A stretch of 64,000 nt of DNA from Sporosarcina luteola (lineage in GTDB: Bacteria > Bacillota > Bacilli > Bacillales_A > Planococcaceae). A program made the position numbers and the translations under genes. The notes under the pieces are model-generated. The model was not told the origin of the DNA and did not search any database. It saw only the letters and a program-made list of their open reading frames with translations. Positions 37,015 through 46,721 of the stretch are shown here, one piece after another (the stretch's first letter is position 1; every line of letters begins with the position of its first letter). The stretch is from assembly GCF_023715245.1 (NCBI RefSeq), contig NZ_JAMBNV010000001.1, forward strand, positions 1,798,001 through 1,862,000, given 5' to 3'.

Positions 37015-39372
37015 TCATGCATGATAGTCCGAGTCGACGGTAGATGTCAGGACTTGTCTCGGCTTGCTGCCCTCCGGAGGACCTACGATGCCCCTCATCT
37101 CCATTTGGTCAACTATTCTTGCCGCCCTAGAATAGCCGATCCGGAAACGGCGCTGCAGCATTGAAACGGATGCAGTCTGCATTTCCGTGACGAGTTGGAC
37201 GGCATCATCATAGAGTTCATCCGTCTCCTCATATGGCTGGACCTCTTCCACCTCTGTCGGTATCATTTCCTCTTGGTATTGCGCCTTTTGCTGCTCAATA
37301 ACAAAATCAACGACAGCCTCAACTTCCTGATCTGATACGAAAGCTCCCTGGACTCTGACAGGCTTGGATGCGCCTGCAGGCAGAAACAGCATATCCCCGC
37401 GTCCTAACAGTTTTTCTGCTCCACCCCCGTCCAAAATCGTCCTTGAATCGACGGCAGAAGATACAGCAAAAGCGATTCGTGAAGGGATATTCGCTTTAAT
37501 GATACCTGTTATGACATCGACGCTTGGGCGTTGTGTAGCGATGATCAAATGTATTCCGGCAGCACGTGCCATTTGGGCGAGGCGCGTAATGGAATCTTCC
37601 ACATCGCTTGAAGCGACCATCATCAAGTCGGCTAGCTCATCGACAATGACCACAATATATGGCATACGTGGATGCTTTTCTTCATTTTCCTCATTCCACT
37701 GTTCGATATGTTCATTATATCCTTCAATATTCCGAGTGCCTGTATGGGAAAATAGCTCGTACCTTCTTTCCATTTCAGAAACGACCTTCTTCAATGCCTG
37801 GGAGGCTTTCCGAGGATCGGTCACGACAGGCGCCAACAAATGCGGAACTCCGTTGTAGACATTCAATTCAACCATTTTCGGGTCGATCATCATCATCTTC
37901 ACTTCATGCGGCTTGGCGCGCATTAAGATACTAATGATGATTCCATTGATGCACACGCTTTTCCCGCTTCCTGTCGACCCTGCAACGAGGACGTGCGGCA
38001 TTTTGTTCAATTCGGCCATCATTGCCTGGCCTGTCACATCTCTGCCGAGGACGATGCTCAGCTTCGAATCAGGTCGATTATTTTCCTTCGAATCGATCAC
38101 TTCCCGTAAACTGACAATTGCAACCGATTTATTTGGCACTTCTATTCCCACCGCCGATTTTCCAGGAATCGGTGCTTCTATTCTTATATCGCTAGCCGCG
38201 AGAGCAAGCGCGATATCATCTGCCAGGCTGACGATCCTGCTCACCTTAACGCCTGTGTCAGGAAGCACTTCATATTTCGTCACAGCTGGCCCTAAATGGA
38301 CCTGGGTTACTTTCGCTTTCACGCCAAAGCTTAAAAATGTCCGTTCTAGTTTTTGCGCATTTGCGTGAATGGAGTCGTATTCTGCAGATTGATCATTAGC
38401 AGGCGTTTGTTTAAGTAATGACGGCGGGGGCAGAATGTAAGAAACATTTTCCTCCTCGCCGGATATGATCGAAATAGCCGGATCGTCACCGCTATCCGGT
38501 TCAGTAGCTGGCAGTGCCTCTGCTTCCTTTTCGATAACCGCTGCATGCTCATCATTGGTCAATGCCGGCTCTATCCGTTCATTGAAGGCGGAAATGATCG
38601 GTTTCGACTGGATTTCTTCCTGTTCCTCAATAGTGGCAACGGTTCCAGTATCCAGCTGCTCATCCACAACGGCAGACGGCCTTTTAGAACGCTTCGCCGT
38701 CCTTGAGAGTGCAGTTTGATTTCCTTTTTTAGGTGTTTTTATTTCTTTCCGTTCTGTTTTGGATTTTAATGAAGCGAGTAACTTCGGATAAAGTTCCGCA
38801 ATATATGGAACGAGTGCCTTTCCAGTGAGTAGAACAATACCTATCAATAACAGGAGTACTCCTGCTACTGTCGCTCCAGCCGAATCGAATAACGAATGGA
38901 AGAGCGCAAAAAGCATCGCTCCCGCCAATCCTCCACCGAGGGTTCCGCTTCTTGACACGATCCCTTCGTTCGTAACAAGTACTTTCCACGTCTCTTTAAA
39001 AGCCGAATTCGACATAAGCACTTTGCTCTCATATAATCCCTTGAACAAATAGATGTGGCTGAATAATAGCAAACTTGCCAGTATGAATAAGCTTCCTCCG
39101 ACAATCCGGTTTTTCCATCCGACCGTCTTCCGTTTCACCATGAACAACAACGCCTGTACGATCAACAGAAGGGGAATAGCTCCATGCCAATTCCCGAATA
39201 GCAGTCTTGTAAAAGAGGATAGACCTCTCCCGACGATGCCAAATTCAAAAATGATCATAATTGCAAAGCCGATCATCGTCAAACCGGCTACTTCGTAGAG
39301 TAATGGGTGGAGGCCTTCATTTTTCTTTTTTAATGCGGCCGCCTTTCTTTTTTTCTTCGTTTTTTTAGACAT
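37015..39372 (-). CDS. spoIIIE: DNA translocase SpoIIIE (FtsK family)
   Basis: SpoIIIE pumps the chromosome into the forespore at the asymmetric septum. The 785-residue protein has four N-terminal transmembrane segments (within residues 20-180), an acidic linker, the RecA-like motor with Walker [10 protein letters not shown] near residue 463 and Walker [13 protein letters not shown] near residue 573, and a C-terminal gamma winged helix ([22 protein letters not shown]) that reads SRS/KOPS-type sites. Length equals B. subtilis SpoIIIE. The ATG follows AGGAGG. tepA is absent between it and rnjB. Confidence 0.95.
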   Translation of the reverse strand: MSKKTKKKRKAAALKKKNEGLHPLLYEVAGLTMIGFAIMIIFEFGIVGRGLSSFTRLLFGNWHGAIPLLLIVQALLFMVKRKTVGWKNRIVGGSLFILASLLLFSHIYLFKGLYESKVLMSNSAFKETWKVLVTNEGIVSRSGTLGGGLAGAMLFALFHSLFDSAGATVAGVLLLLIGIVLLTGKALVPYIAELYPKLLASLKSKTERKEIKTPKKGNQTALSRTAKRSKRPSAVVDEQLDTGTVATIEEQEEIQSKPIISAFNERIEPALTNDEHAAVIEKEAEALPATEPDSGDDPAISIISGEEENVSYILPPPSLLKQTPANDQSAEYDSIHANAQKLERTFLSFGVKAKVTQVHLGPAVTKYEVLPDTGVKVSRIVSLADDIALALAASDIRIEAPIPGKSAVGIEVPNKSVAIVSLREVIDSKENNRPDSKLSIVLGRDVTGQAMMAELNKMPHVLVAGSTGSGKSVCINGIIISILMRAKPHEVKMMMIDPKMVELNVYNGVPHLLAPVVTDPRKASQALKKVVSEMERRYELFSHTGTRNIEGYNEHIEQWNEENEEKHPRMPYIVVIVDELADLMMVASSDVEDSITRLAQMARAAGIHLIIATQRPSVDVITGIIKANIPSRIAFAVSSAVDSRTILDGGGAEKLLGRGDMLFLPAGASKPVRVQGAFVSDQEVEAVVDFVIEQQKAQYQEEMIPTEVEEVQPYEETDELYDDAVQLVTEMQTASVSMLQRRFRIGYSRAARIVDQMEMRGIVGPPEGSKPRQVLTSTVDSDYHA

Positions 39373-39389
39373 GTCATTCCTCCTTTTGA

Positions 39390-39429
39390 AAAAAGGATTT
39401 CCCGCCGTCCGGTCGGCATGGAAATCCTT
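39390..39429 (-). terminator. Terminator of rnjB
   Basis: AAGGATTTCC (39393-39402) pairs with GGAAATCCTT (39420-39429). UUUUUUC follows on the minus strand, directly before the spoIIIE ribosome site. Confidence 0.8.
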
Positions 39430-39458
39430 TTCTCAAGTTCTGTCATTGTCCGTGCCGT

Positions 39459-39576
39459 GGAGTCTCCGTCTAGACTCCGGCGACCAGTCCCTCGAGTCGC
39501 TTCAATTCTGAAGCATAAGGCAAAGTACGCCTTATGTTTCAGGATTTCCAGTGCTTGTCGGGACTAAACGGTCGCC
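39459..39576. repeat. Nested palindromic element between rnjB and spoIIIE
   Basis: GGAGTCT/AGACTCC forms a 7-bp hairpin (39459-39478). A long-range pair GGCGACCAGTCCC (39479-39491) with GGGACT (39560-39565) and GGTCGCC (39570-39576) encloses a stable hairpin CATAAGGC/GCCTTATG (39514-39536), extended by TGAA/TTCA. It is not a simple terminator: the rnjB terminator is separate. Confidence 0.7.
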
Positions 39577-39588
39577 TCCGCTTTTGAA

Positions 39589-41256
39589 TTAATACTCCAT
39601 GATGATTGGAATGATCATCGGTCTTCTTTTCGTCTGTTGGAATAAATAGGAGCTTAATGTATCACGGATCTCTTGCTTTATGTTTGTCCATTCGAACGTA
39701 TCTTTATTCACATACTTTTCCACGATTTTCCTCACGAGGTTCCTCGACTCTTCGAGCAGTTCCTCGGACTCTCTTACATAGACGAAGCCGCGGGAGACGA
39801 TTTCGGGACCTGCAGCAATTCTTTTCTGTCTCCGGCTTAACGTAATGACGACAGTGAAAATGCCATCTTGTGACAACAGCTTCCTGTCCCGCAAGACGAT
39901 ATTGCCGACATCTCCCACTCCAATTCCGTCAATGAGGATATTCCCTGCTTGTACACGGCCGCTCATTCTCATCTTGTCGTTTTTATATTCGACGATGTCC
40001 CCTTTATCCGCAATGAAGATCTGGGACTTTTGCAATCCAACCTGCTGTGCGAGCTTTGAATGTGCAATCAGCATTTTATACTCACCTTGTATTGGAATGA
40101 AATACTTCGGTTGCATAAGATTTAACATCATTTTCAAATCTTCCTGGCTGCCGTGTCCGGACACATGGACATTCTTCGAAGCAGTGAGGACGTTTGCCCC
40201 GGCTTTCGCCAGCTCATTCGCCATCTGATACATGGATACTTCCATGCTCGGAGATGGTGTGAAGGTAATCAGGACTGTGTCAGTCTCTTTAATTTTAATA
40301 TCCTTATGATGTTTGCGGACGATTTTTTCGAGCGCCTCGAGTGGTTCACCTTGATTGCCCGTTACGATGATGACGATTTGATCATCGGAATACTTCCCGA
40401 TATCTTTTACGGAAATGACCGTTTCTTCGTCAATTTGCAAATACCCTAAACGCATACCGACTTCGAAATAGCTTTCCAAGCTCTTGCCTACGACAGCGAC
40501 TTTCTTGCCTGTTTCGAGTGCTTTATCGAAAACCTGTTGAATTCGAATGAAATTGGATGCATACAGCGCAACGAGAATACGCCCTTCCGCGCCATGGAAT
40601 GTAGTTGACAACCGATCCTCAATGACGGTTTCGGATGTTGTATAGCCCGGACGTTCAGCTTCATTCGAATCGGACATCAAAATGAAGACTCCTTCTTCGC
40701 CAAGAGCTGCCATTTTTGCGAAATCGGGACGATATTTCCCTTTTGCTGATTGATCGAATTTGAACTCGCCCGTATGGACAATTGCGCCCTCACTCGTATG
40801 GAAGACGATGCCAAGGGAATCTGGAATGCTATGTGTCGTATGGAAGAACGTCACATAGGTCTTTTTGAAATTCATCCTGCTTTTATTCGTCACTTCAAAA
40901 AATTTAACGCCTGCTGGTGCCGGCATCTCTTTCAAATGCTCTTTGGCGAGTGCGAGTGTCAGTTTGGAACCATATACTGGAGCCTGCACTTTTTGTAGAA
41001 GATAGGCGATAGATCCGATTGCATCTTCGTGTCCATGCGTCAAGAAGATCCCTTTAACCCGATCTTTATTTTCCTCGATATAAGTCAGGTCCGGAATGAC
41101 GATGTCAATTCCAAGCATTTCCCCTTCAGGGAACATGAGTCCCGCATCGACAATGAATAGTTCGTCGTCGATTTCGATGACATACATCGCTTTTCCGATT
41201 TCCCCGACCCCTCCTAACGGAATTACTTTTATTACTTCATTTTTGGTTTTTGCCAC
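39589..41256 (-). CDS. rnjB: Ribonuclease J2
   Basis: The 555-residue beta-CASP metallo-beta-lactamase fold protein has the motif FLTHGHEDAIGS. The final histidine of HxHxDH is replaced by alanine, as in the weakly active RNase J2 of B. subtilis; J1 would keep it. Other signatures are SDSNEAERPGYT, GNQGEPLEAL and HVSGHGSQEDLKMML. It acts with RNase J1 in 5'-3' decay. The start is GTG behind AGGAGGAAACA. It lies downstream of dapA, the YmfA position. Confidence 0.93.
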   Translation of the reverse strand: MAKTKNEVIKVIPLGGVGEIGKAMYVIEIDDELFIVDAGLMFPEGEMLGIDIVIPDLTYIEENKDRVKGIFLTHGHEDAIGSIAYLLQKVQAPVYGSKLTLALAKEHLKEMPAPAGVKFFEVTNKSRMNFKKTYVTFFHTTHSIPDSLGIVFHTSEGAIVHTGEFKFDQSAKGKYRPDFAKMAALGEEGVFILMSDSNEAERPGYTTSETVIEDRLSTTFHGAEGRILVALYASNFIRIQQVFDKALETGKKVAVVGKSLESYFEVGMRLGYLQIDEETVISVKDIGKYSDDQIVIIVTGNQGEPLEALEKIVRKHHKDIKIKETDTVLITFTPSPSMEVSMYQMANELAKAGANVLTASKNVHVSGHGSQEDLKMMLNLMQPKYFIPIQGEYKMLIAHSKLAQQVGLQKSQIFIADKGDIVEYKNDKMRMSGRVQAGNILIDGIGVGDVGNIVLRDRKLLSQDGIFTVVITLSRRQKRIAAGPEIVSRGFVYVRESEELLEESRNLVRKIVEKYVNKDTFEWTNIKQEIRDTLSSYLFQQTKRRPMIIPIIMEY

Positions 41257-41464
41257 ATTGTTTCCTCCTATACATTGTTTGAAAAAGACTGGTGTTGGAT
41301 CATGAACCGTCTATGTATGTTATTCTGGCGATTTTGCTATCGTCGCCTATACTTCTTGTGTAACTCCAACTGTCCATTTTCAATTGATAACTGTTGTTTC
41401 TTGTTTGATGGTAACCCGTCCACAACGACTAAGTTTCATTATACGTGAGAATGACCCTACTACA

Positions 41465-41498
41465 CAAACAAAAAAAGCCGGTGAATGCTACCGGCTTT
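41465..41498 (-). terminator. Terminator of asd-dapA
   Basis: AAAGCCGGT (41474-41482) pairs perfectly with ACCGGCTTT (41490-41498). UUUUUUUGUUU follows on minus, only three bases after the dapA stop. Confidence 0.9.
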
Positions 41499-41501
41499 GA
41501 T

Positions 41502-42392
41502 TTAGCGAAAAACATGCTCGTTATTTATGAACTTATTCCATACTTCGTCGAAGGCGGTGGAGTCTTTTCCGAAAGCTGTCAACGGCATTCTGACGCCACC
41601 CGTTTCAATCCCCAACTTGTTAAGGGCATATTTGACAGGGACGGGATTCGGTGCGGAAAATACGGCATGGAATAATGGCAGCAATGTTCTGTGCATCGTT
41701 GCAGCCTTTGCCGTATTACCAGCTTTGAAGGCATTGATCATTTGCTGCATTTCGACACCCACGAGATGGGAAGCGACTGAAATGACTCCGTCCCCGCCTA
41801 TGGATAATAACGGCAATGTCAATGCATCGTCTCCGCTGTACACTTTGAACGTTTTGTCCGTTCCAGATATGATATCTGACATTTGATCGAGGCTGCCACT
41901 CGCTTCCTTGACAGCCCGGATATTCTTGATTTTCGATAATTCAATGACGGTTTCTGCCTCCATATTGACCGCGGCTCTGCCGGGGATGTTATAGAGAAGA
42001 ATAGGCAGGTCCGTCTCTTTTGCAATATGGGTAAAATGCGTGATTATCCCTTTTTGGTCCGGCTTATTGTAATAGGGAGTCACTAGCATGATTCCGTCTG
42101 CACCAAGCTCATCTGCCTGTTTTGTCAATTTGATTGTTTCCGCGGTATTGAAGGTTCCAGTTCCTGCAATGACGGGAATCCTTTTCCTGACGATTTCAAT
42201 TGCATATTTGAATAGTTCCGATTTCTCTTGATGATTTAACGTGGGTGATTCCCCCGTTGTACCACAGACGATTAAGGAATCCGTCCCCGTTGCGATCAAA
42301 TGCTCGATCAGCTGTTCCGTCAAGTCAAAATCGATTGCTCCAGACTTAGAAAAAGGAGTGACCATCGCTGTGCCTATTTGTCCAAGTTCCAA
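41502..42392 (-). CDS. dapA: 4-hydroxy-tetrahydrodipicolinate synthase DapA
   Basis: DapA condenses pyruvate with aspartate semialdehyde, the first step committed to lysine, meso-diaminopimelate and spore dipicolinate. The 296-residue TIM barrel shows VCGTTGESPTL, the tyrosine in LLYNIPGRAAVNM and the Schiff-base lysine in IRAVKEASGS. The start chosen is a TTG at 42392. It gives an N-terminus aligned with B. subtilis DapA and stands nine bases after AAAAGGA. The ATG three codons upstream abuts that site with no spacing. dapG is missing upstream. Confidence 0.95.
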   Translation of the reverse strand: MELGQIGTAMVTPFSKSGAIDFDLTEQLIEHLIATGTDSLIVCGTTGESPTLNHQEKSELFKYAIEIVRKRIPVIAGTGTFNTAETIKLTKQADELGADGIMLVTPYYNKPDQKGIITHFTHIAKETDLPILLYNIPGRAAVNMEAETVIELSKIKNIRAVKEASGSLDQMSDIISGTDKTFKVYSGDDALTLPLLSIGGDGVISVASHLVGVEMQQMINAFKAGNTAKAATMHRTLLPLFHAVFSAPNPVPVKYALNKLGIETGGVRMPLTAFGKDSTAFDEVWNKFINNEHVFR

Positions 42393-42477
42393 TCTGACCA
42401 TTCCTTTTCATGGCTTTATGGTGAAGCAATTGCTTGGGTCTCCCATGCCTGCTGATGGCGTGGACCAACCGTTTCAA

Positions 42478-43512
42478 TCAGCTTTTAATCAATTCCTCAG
42501 CGATTTGAACCGAATTCAGCGCCGCGCCTTTCAACAAGTTATCTGAAACGATCCACATATGGAAACCGGCAGGATGTTTCGGATCTTTGCGGATGCGGCC
42601 GACGAAAATCTCATCTTTCCCTTCAGCGAATAACGGCATCGGATACAATTGTGAAGAGGGGTCATCCTGGACGATAACACCCGGTGCATTTTCCATTGCG
42701 GAACGGATATCGGCAACGGTTGCATTTTCATCATCCGTTTCGATATACACGGATTCCGAATGCCCTGTGACGACAGGCAACCGGACGCATGTGGCAGTGA
42801 CAGCCATCTGCTGATCGCCGAATATCTTTTTCGTTTCGTTCATCATTTTCAGTTCCTCTAAAGTGTACCCCGATTCATCGAAAACATCGATTTGTGGAAT
42901 GACGTTGAACGCGATCGGATAATGGCGTTCTGCAGAAGCGCTTGGAAGCAATTCTGCTTTAATGTTTGCACGGTCCGCAAATTGCGTACTCTGCTGGTCT
43001 AGTTCATCAATCGCTTCAGCACCCGCTCCTGAAACCGCTTGATACGTCGATACGATGATTCGGTTGAGGCCAAATTTCTCTTTGACCGGCTGAAGCGCTG
43101 CAACCATTTGAATCGTGGAACAGTTCGGGTTCGCGATGATTCCTGAATGACTCTTCAATGTATGTGGATTCACTTCAGGAACGACGAGCGGAATGTTTTC
43201 ATCCATCCTGAATGCACTAGTATTATCAATGACAACCGCACCGCGTTTTACCGCTTCGTGCGCAAACTTTTGAGAGATGGAACCTCCTGCACTGAAAAAT
43301 GCGATGTCGACGCCCTCAAAAGATTCGGGAACCGTTTCTTCGACAATATATGTTTGAGCTCCGGCAGTAATTTCCATTCCTGCCGAACGCTTCGAAGCTA
43401 GCAATTTAATCGACTTAGCAGGGAAATTCCGTTCTAAAAGCTTTTCAAGGATTTTAGTTCCAACCGCTCCAGTTGCTCCAACGATTGCTACATTCAAATT
43501 TTCTCTATTCAT
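42478..43512 (-). CDS. asd: Aspartate-semialdehyde dehydrogenase Asd
   Basis: Asd reduces aspartyl phosphate to aspartate semialdehyde with NADPH. The 344 residues begin NVAIVGATGAVGTKILEKLLE. They contain the active-site cysteine in IIANPNCSTIQM, GAGAEAIDEL and a basic histidine region (VPVVTGHSESVYIET-like). The ATG has AAGGGAG. Upstream is spoVFB. The 76-bp gap to dapA holds an imperfect hairpin (42443-42463) and no aspartokinase gene. Confidence 0.96.
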   Translation of the reverse strand: MNRENLNVAIVGATGAVGTKILEKLLERNFPAKSIKLLASKRSAGMEITAGAQTYIVEETVPESFEGVDIAFFSAGGSISQKFAHEAVKRGAVVIDNTSAFRMDENIPLVVPEVNPHTLKSHSGIIANPNCSTIQMVAALQPVKEKFGLNRIIVSTYQAVSGAGAEAIDELDQQSTQFADRANIKAELLPSASAERHYPIAFNVIPQIDVFDESGYTLEELKMMNETKKIFGDQQMAVTATCVRLPVVTGHSESVYIETDDENATVADIRSAMENAPGVIVQDDPSSQLYPMPLFAEGKDEIFVGRIRKDPKHPAGFHMWIVSDNLLKGAALNSVQIAEELIKS

Positions 43513-43686
43513 CTCAATCTCCCTTTCATTTTACGGACCGGCGGATATATATACAGCTCCTTGTTTATTGATGCAACTGGTTGAATTCCAGTTTTAATCA
43601 TCAACAAAACCATATCCTGCGTCCTATAAGTGTTTATTGGAGAAAGTATATCATATTAGGAAGTTTTCTGCTTTGTATCTTTAGTT
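43513..43686. promoter_or_regulatory. Leader region of asd with extended -10 and nested hairpin
   Basis: A TGATATACT extended -10 is readable on the minus strand near 43646-43654. A nested hairpin TTGATG-AACTGG/CCAGTT-CATCAA occupies 43568-43604 between it and asd. It lacks a U-run, so it is more likely a 5'-leader structure than a terminator. Confidence 0.4.
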
Positions 43687-44271
43687 TTATTTATGAATAA
43701 TTAAAAGTGGTTGTAGTTGTCGGCGTTCGAGGGCTGCCGCCGCGGCTGGTACCATCAATGTAAAATCGGAGATTAATGAGTTCGGCTTTTTAAAAGGATC
43801 ATCTTGACCGAATGGAATGAAATATACATTCTTCATGTTTAATAACTTCATGATGTTTGGCCCATTCAATCCTAATGCGTCATTTGTTGAAATGCCGAGC
43901 AGCACCGGACTGCCATTCCGTAAAGTGGCTTTTGCTGCCATCAATACAGGTGAATCCGTAGCAGCATTAGCGAATTTGCTGATTGAATTTCCAGTCATCG
44001 GCGCAATGATCATGCAATCGACTGGGGAACTTGGACCGAACGGCTCAGCTCCTACTATTGTGGAGATGACTTTTTCGCCTGTTGCTTCTTCAATTCTTGC
44101 GATCCATTCATCGCCTGTACCGAACCGCGTCGCAGCAGTGAGCACGGAATGCGTAATGACAGGAACGACGGTCGCCCCGTTTTCTTGCAAATTGCTAATG
44201 ACGGGTAATATTTGGTCATACGTACAATGGGAGGCCGTAATTCCAAGACCGATTCTTTTCCCCTGTAGCAT
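43687..44271 (-). CDS. spoVFB: Dipicolinate synthase subunit B (SpoVFB)
   Basis: With SpoVFA this flavoprotein-fold subunit converts dihydrodipicolinate to dipicolinic acid in the mother cell during late sporulation. The 194 residues start GKRIGLGITASHCTYDQILP and contain IIAPMTGNSISKFANAATDSPVLMAAKA. The gene symbol dpaB is also used. It lies 12 bases after spoVFA; the ATG has AAAGGGG. Confidence 0.95.
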   Translation of the reverse strand: MLQGKRIGLGITASHCTYDQILPVISNLQENGATVVPVITHSVLTAATRFGTGDEWIARIEEATGEKVISTIVGAEPFGPSSPVDCMIIAPMTGNSISKFANAATDSPVLMAAKATLRNGSPVLLGISTNDALGLNGPNIMKLLNMKNVYFIPFGQDDPFKKPNSLISDFTLMVPAAAAALERRQLQPLLIIHK

Positions 44272-44283
44272 TTTTTTCCCCTT

Positions 44284-45063
44284 TCATCTACTATTCATCC
44301 TCAGTAATGCTTCGGACAAAGCCTTAGCTGCGTCCGCTGGAAAGTGTTTTCCCGGCAATCCGAGGTGTATTGTATAGTATTCATCAGGGGAATTGCCCTT
44401 TAGGCAACCGGGCGCAGATGCCAAATCAAAAATGCGCAATGTGGAGTCTGTTTCGACTTCCAGCCACTTCGCAGGTATCGTATTTACGAGTATACCTTCT
44501 ACATCCACCAATCCGGTCGGCAAGTGCAATGTTTTGTAGCCGATTGCAGCCGCTTCGCCAAGCTGCTCCGGGGAACGCGCTACTATGGTTATAGAGGCTC
44601 CAAGCGATGCAAGGACTGCTGCAGTCATTTTTCCGACTTTGCCGAACCCGGCGATATAGAAGTGTTCACCTGAAATACGTCGTTTTGCTGAAGAATAGTA
44701 TTCAAGCAGAAATCCCTCGGCTGTCAAAACTGCATTTTCCCAGACGAATTCCACTTCCTTCAAATACGGCCGGATGGTGAAGCCCGCTTCCGAAAAAGGA
44801 GCGAGCCAATCACTAGCAGCTACTCCCGGATAAAGGATTGCCGATTTATTAATTTTATCAACCGGAATGGCACCTTCCATTTGCAGAATTGGAAAAACGA
44901 TATGATCGGGCGAGAATTCATCAAGGATGCCAGCTAACTGTGCCGAATAACCGTTTCCGTCATAATGGAACACATTAAAGCCGTTCTCCCCCATTATTCG
45001 GCTGCATTCAGATAATCTGAGGTCTGTTCCAATGAACAACCACCTTCCGTCAATTATCGTCAA
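44284..45063 (-). CDS. spoVFA: Dipicolinate synthase subunit A (SpoVFA)
   Basis: This is the NAD(P)-binding subunit of dipicolinate synthase (dpaA). The roughly 259-residue protein has a Rossmann motif in HFYIAGFGKVGKMTAAVLASLG near residue 143 and TIVARSPEQL after it. It is shorter than the B. subtilis protein, which I recall at about 297 residues. The start is uncertain: TTG at 45063 has a GGGGG site eight bases before it and lies inside the end of ymxH. Another TTG lies two codons upstream. The overlap suggests coupling with ymxH. Confidence 0.92.
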   Translation of the reverse strand: MTIIDGRWLFIGTDLRLSECSRIMGENGFNVFHYDGNGYSAQLAGILDEFSPDHIVFPILQMEGAIPVDKINKSAILYPGVAASDWLAPFSEAGFTIRPYLKEVEFVWENAVLTAEGFLLEYYSSAKRRISGEHFYIAGFGKVGKMTAAVLASLGASITIVARSPEQLGEAAAIGYKTLHLPTGLVDVEGILVNTIPAKWLEVETDSTLRIFDLASAPGCLKGNSPDEYYTIHLGLPGKHFPADAAKALSEALLRMNSR

Positions 45064-45325
45064 TGTCAAATTCCCCCAGACTATATGTTTTTCCAAATAG
45101 GATGCGATGTTCTCCTATCAATACGATTTCACTCCAAGGGATGAATTCCGAAGTCTCCTGCTCTTTGTTGCGGAATGGGAATCGTCCATATTTCTTTTTC
45201 ACTTCGAAGCCGATGATCTCTCCCGTTTTTCGATTGAAGATTAAATCCGTATCTGCAAGAAATCCATAGCGAATTCCTTCCTCTACTTGAATTAGCTCTT
45301 TTTGCGCCATTTCAGATAGCAGCAT
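45050..45325 (-). CDS. ymxH: YlmC/YmxH family sporulation protein
   Basis: This 91-residue PRC-barrel protein is found in spore formers and annotated YlmC/YmxH. It begins MLLSEMAQKELIQVEEG and holds DLIFNRKTGEIIGFEVKKK and a C-terminal IGEHRILFGKTY. Its function is unknown. The ATG at 45325 has AAGGA upstream; a longer frame lacks a site. It lies between mlpA and spoVFA and overlaps spoVFA. Confidence 0.88.
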   Translation of the reverse strand: MLLSEMAQKELIQVEEGIRYGFLADTDLIFNRKTGEIIGFEVKKKYGRFPFRNKEQETSEFIPWSEIVLIGEHRILFGKTYSLGEFDIDDN

Positions 45326-45354
45326 TTCCTTGCCCCCTTCTAATTGTCCTGACT

Positions 45355-45363
45355 TATCATATG
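45355..45363 (-). promoter_or_regulatory. Possible sigma-K -10 before ymxH-spoVFAB
   Basis: On the minus strand CATATGATA fits CATA-N3-TA, about 30 bases before ymxH. The -35 region has only GC at 16 bases, so the match is partial. The spoVF genes of B. subtilis are transcribed by sigma-K. Confidence 0.45.
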
Positions 45364-45406
45364 ATTCAAGGGAGGCAAAGCTGCACATTTCTACAGTCAG
45401 ATTCTA

Positions 45407-46636
45407 TCACCGTTTTTTGGGCGCGATGATTGAAATTGTACGGTCACGGGCAAACGTTTCACATGCAATCTTATTGACATTGTCCAGCTGCACATTATCG
45501 ATCTGTTCGACAACTTCCTCAATCGACTTATGCTCTACTAGAATCAGTTCGTTCTTTCCATTCCGGTGCATTCTCGATTCCGAACTTTCAAGGCCAAGCA
45601 GGAAGCTGCCTTTCAATTGCTCCTTCGCATTATGCAGTTCCTTCTCCGTAACCCCATCCGATACGATTTCACCAATGAGCTGATCCATCGTCGACACCAT
45701 TTCCTCCAAATGTTCGGGTCCGGTACCCCCGTAAATGACGAATGAGCCCGTCGCCAAGTAGGATGAATAATAGGAGAACACGGAATAAGCAAGCCCTTTC
45801 TCCTCCCGAATCTTTTGGAACATCCGGGACGACATCGTGCCACCGACAATGCTATCCAGCAGAATCAGATCATGGAGCCTGTCATCAGAAAGGGCCAAGC
45901 CCGGGTAACCGATGCAAATATGCGCCTGTTCAATTTCTTTAAATTTTGTTGTGTTTCCGCTATGGAAAACAGGATGGGATTCTTCATTCGTTTCTGTCAT
46001 GTTCTCACGGTCTACATATGAATTAAACAGGTTTTCGATGAAGCCGATTAATTTATCATCGTAATTTCCCGCAACTGAAATGACGATATTACCAGCTGTG
46101 TAATGCTTTGAAATATAATGTTCGATCATTTCCTTATCAAAACGTTTAATCGTTTCCTTTACGCCGCCGATAGATCTTCCTATCGGATGCTTCGGATACA
46201 TGACCGACCAAAGACGTTCATCGACATCATCATCGGGTGTATCTTCCACTGATGCAATTTCATCCAAGATGACGGATTTCTCCCTTTGCATGTCTACTTC
46301 GTCGAACTGCGAATTAAAAAACATATCCGCCAAAATTGTCAGGGCTTCTTCCGCATGATGATCAAGCACCGTTGTATAATAGCAAGTCATCTCTTTGGAC
46401 GTGTAAGCGTTTATATCCCCGCCCATCCCGTCGAATTGTTCCGCTATCATTTTTGCGGTGCGCGTTTTCGTTCCTTTGAAAAGCATATGTTCGATGAAGT
46501 GGGAGAGCCCCCATTCCTTTTCCGTCTCATTGATGGAACCGGCCTTTATAAATAGGCCGATTGCCAATGAGCGAACATAAGGCATCTTTTCATGGATGAT
46601 TCTAATGCCGTTATGACTGATTTCTTTTTGTATCAA
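45407..46636 (-). CDS. mlpA: M16 family zinc peptidase MlpA (YmxG)
   Basis: This 409-residue processing-peptidase-like enzyme has the inverted zinc motif HFIEH in LSHFIEHMLFKGTKTR near residue 48 and the distal glutamate in KSVILDEIASVED. Its Gly-rich GMGGDINAYTSKE and the second-domain FQKIREEKGLAYSVFS are typical of M16B. The start is a TTG at 46636 preceded by GGGGGT. In B. subtilis mlpA (ymxG) follows ylxY; ylxY is missing here. The substrate is unknown. Confidence 0.92.
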   Translation of the reverse strand: MIQKEISHNGIRIIHEKMPYVRSLAIGLFIKAGSINETEKEWGLSHFIEHMLFKGTKTRTAKMIAEQFDGMGGDINAYTSKEMTCYYTTVLDHHAEEALTILADMFFNSQFDEVDMQREKSVILDEIASVEDTPDDDVDERLWSVMYPKHPIGRSIGGVKETIKRFDKEMIEHYISKHYTAGNIVISVAGNYDDKLIGFIENLFNSYVDRENMTETNEESHPVFHSGNTTKFKEIEQAHICIGYPGLALSDDRLHDLILLDSIVGGTMSSRMFQKIREEKGLAYSVFSYYSSYLATGSFVIYGGTGPEHLEEMVSTMDQLIGEIVSDGVTEKELHNAKEQLKGSFLLGLESSESRMHRNGKNELILVEHKSIEEVVEQIDNVQLDNVNKIACETFARDRTISIIAPKKR

Positions 46637-46660
46637 TTTTTTACCCCCGTTTAAAAGAAT

Positions 46661-46700
46661 AAAAAGCCTCCATCTTCACGCCATCGTAAAGAGGGGCTTT
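46661..46700 (-). terminator. Terminator of pnpA
   Basis: AAAGCC and GGCTTT arms enclose a looped helix, and U-runs follow on the minus strand. There is a two-base bulge, so strength is uncertain. Confidence 0.55.
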
Positions 46701-46721
46701 CCATTATAGTATGCTAATCAG

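Noticed and set aside
39589..41256. RNase J with broken catalytic motif as a pseudogene
   Set aside because: Loss of the last histidine in HxHxDH is normal for RNase J2. The frame and length are intact.
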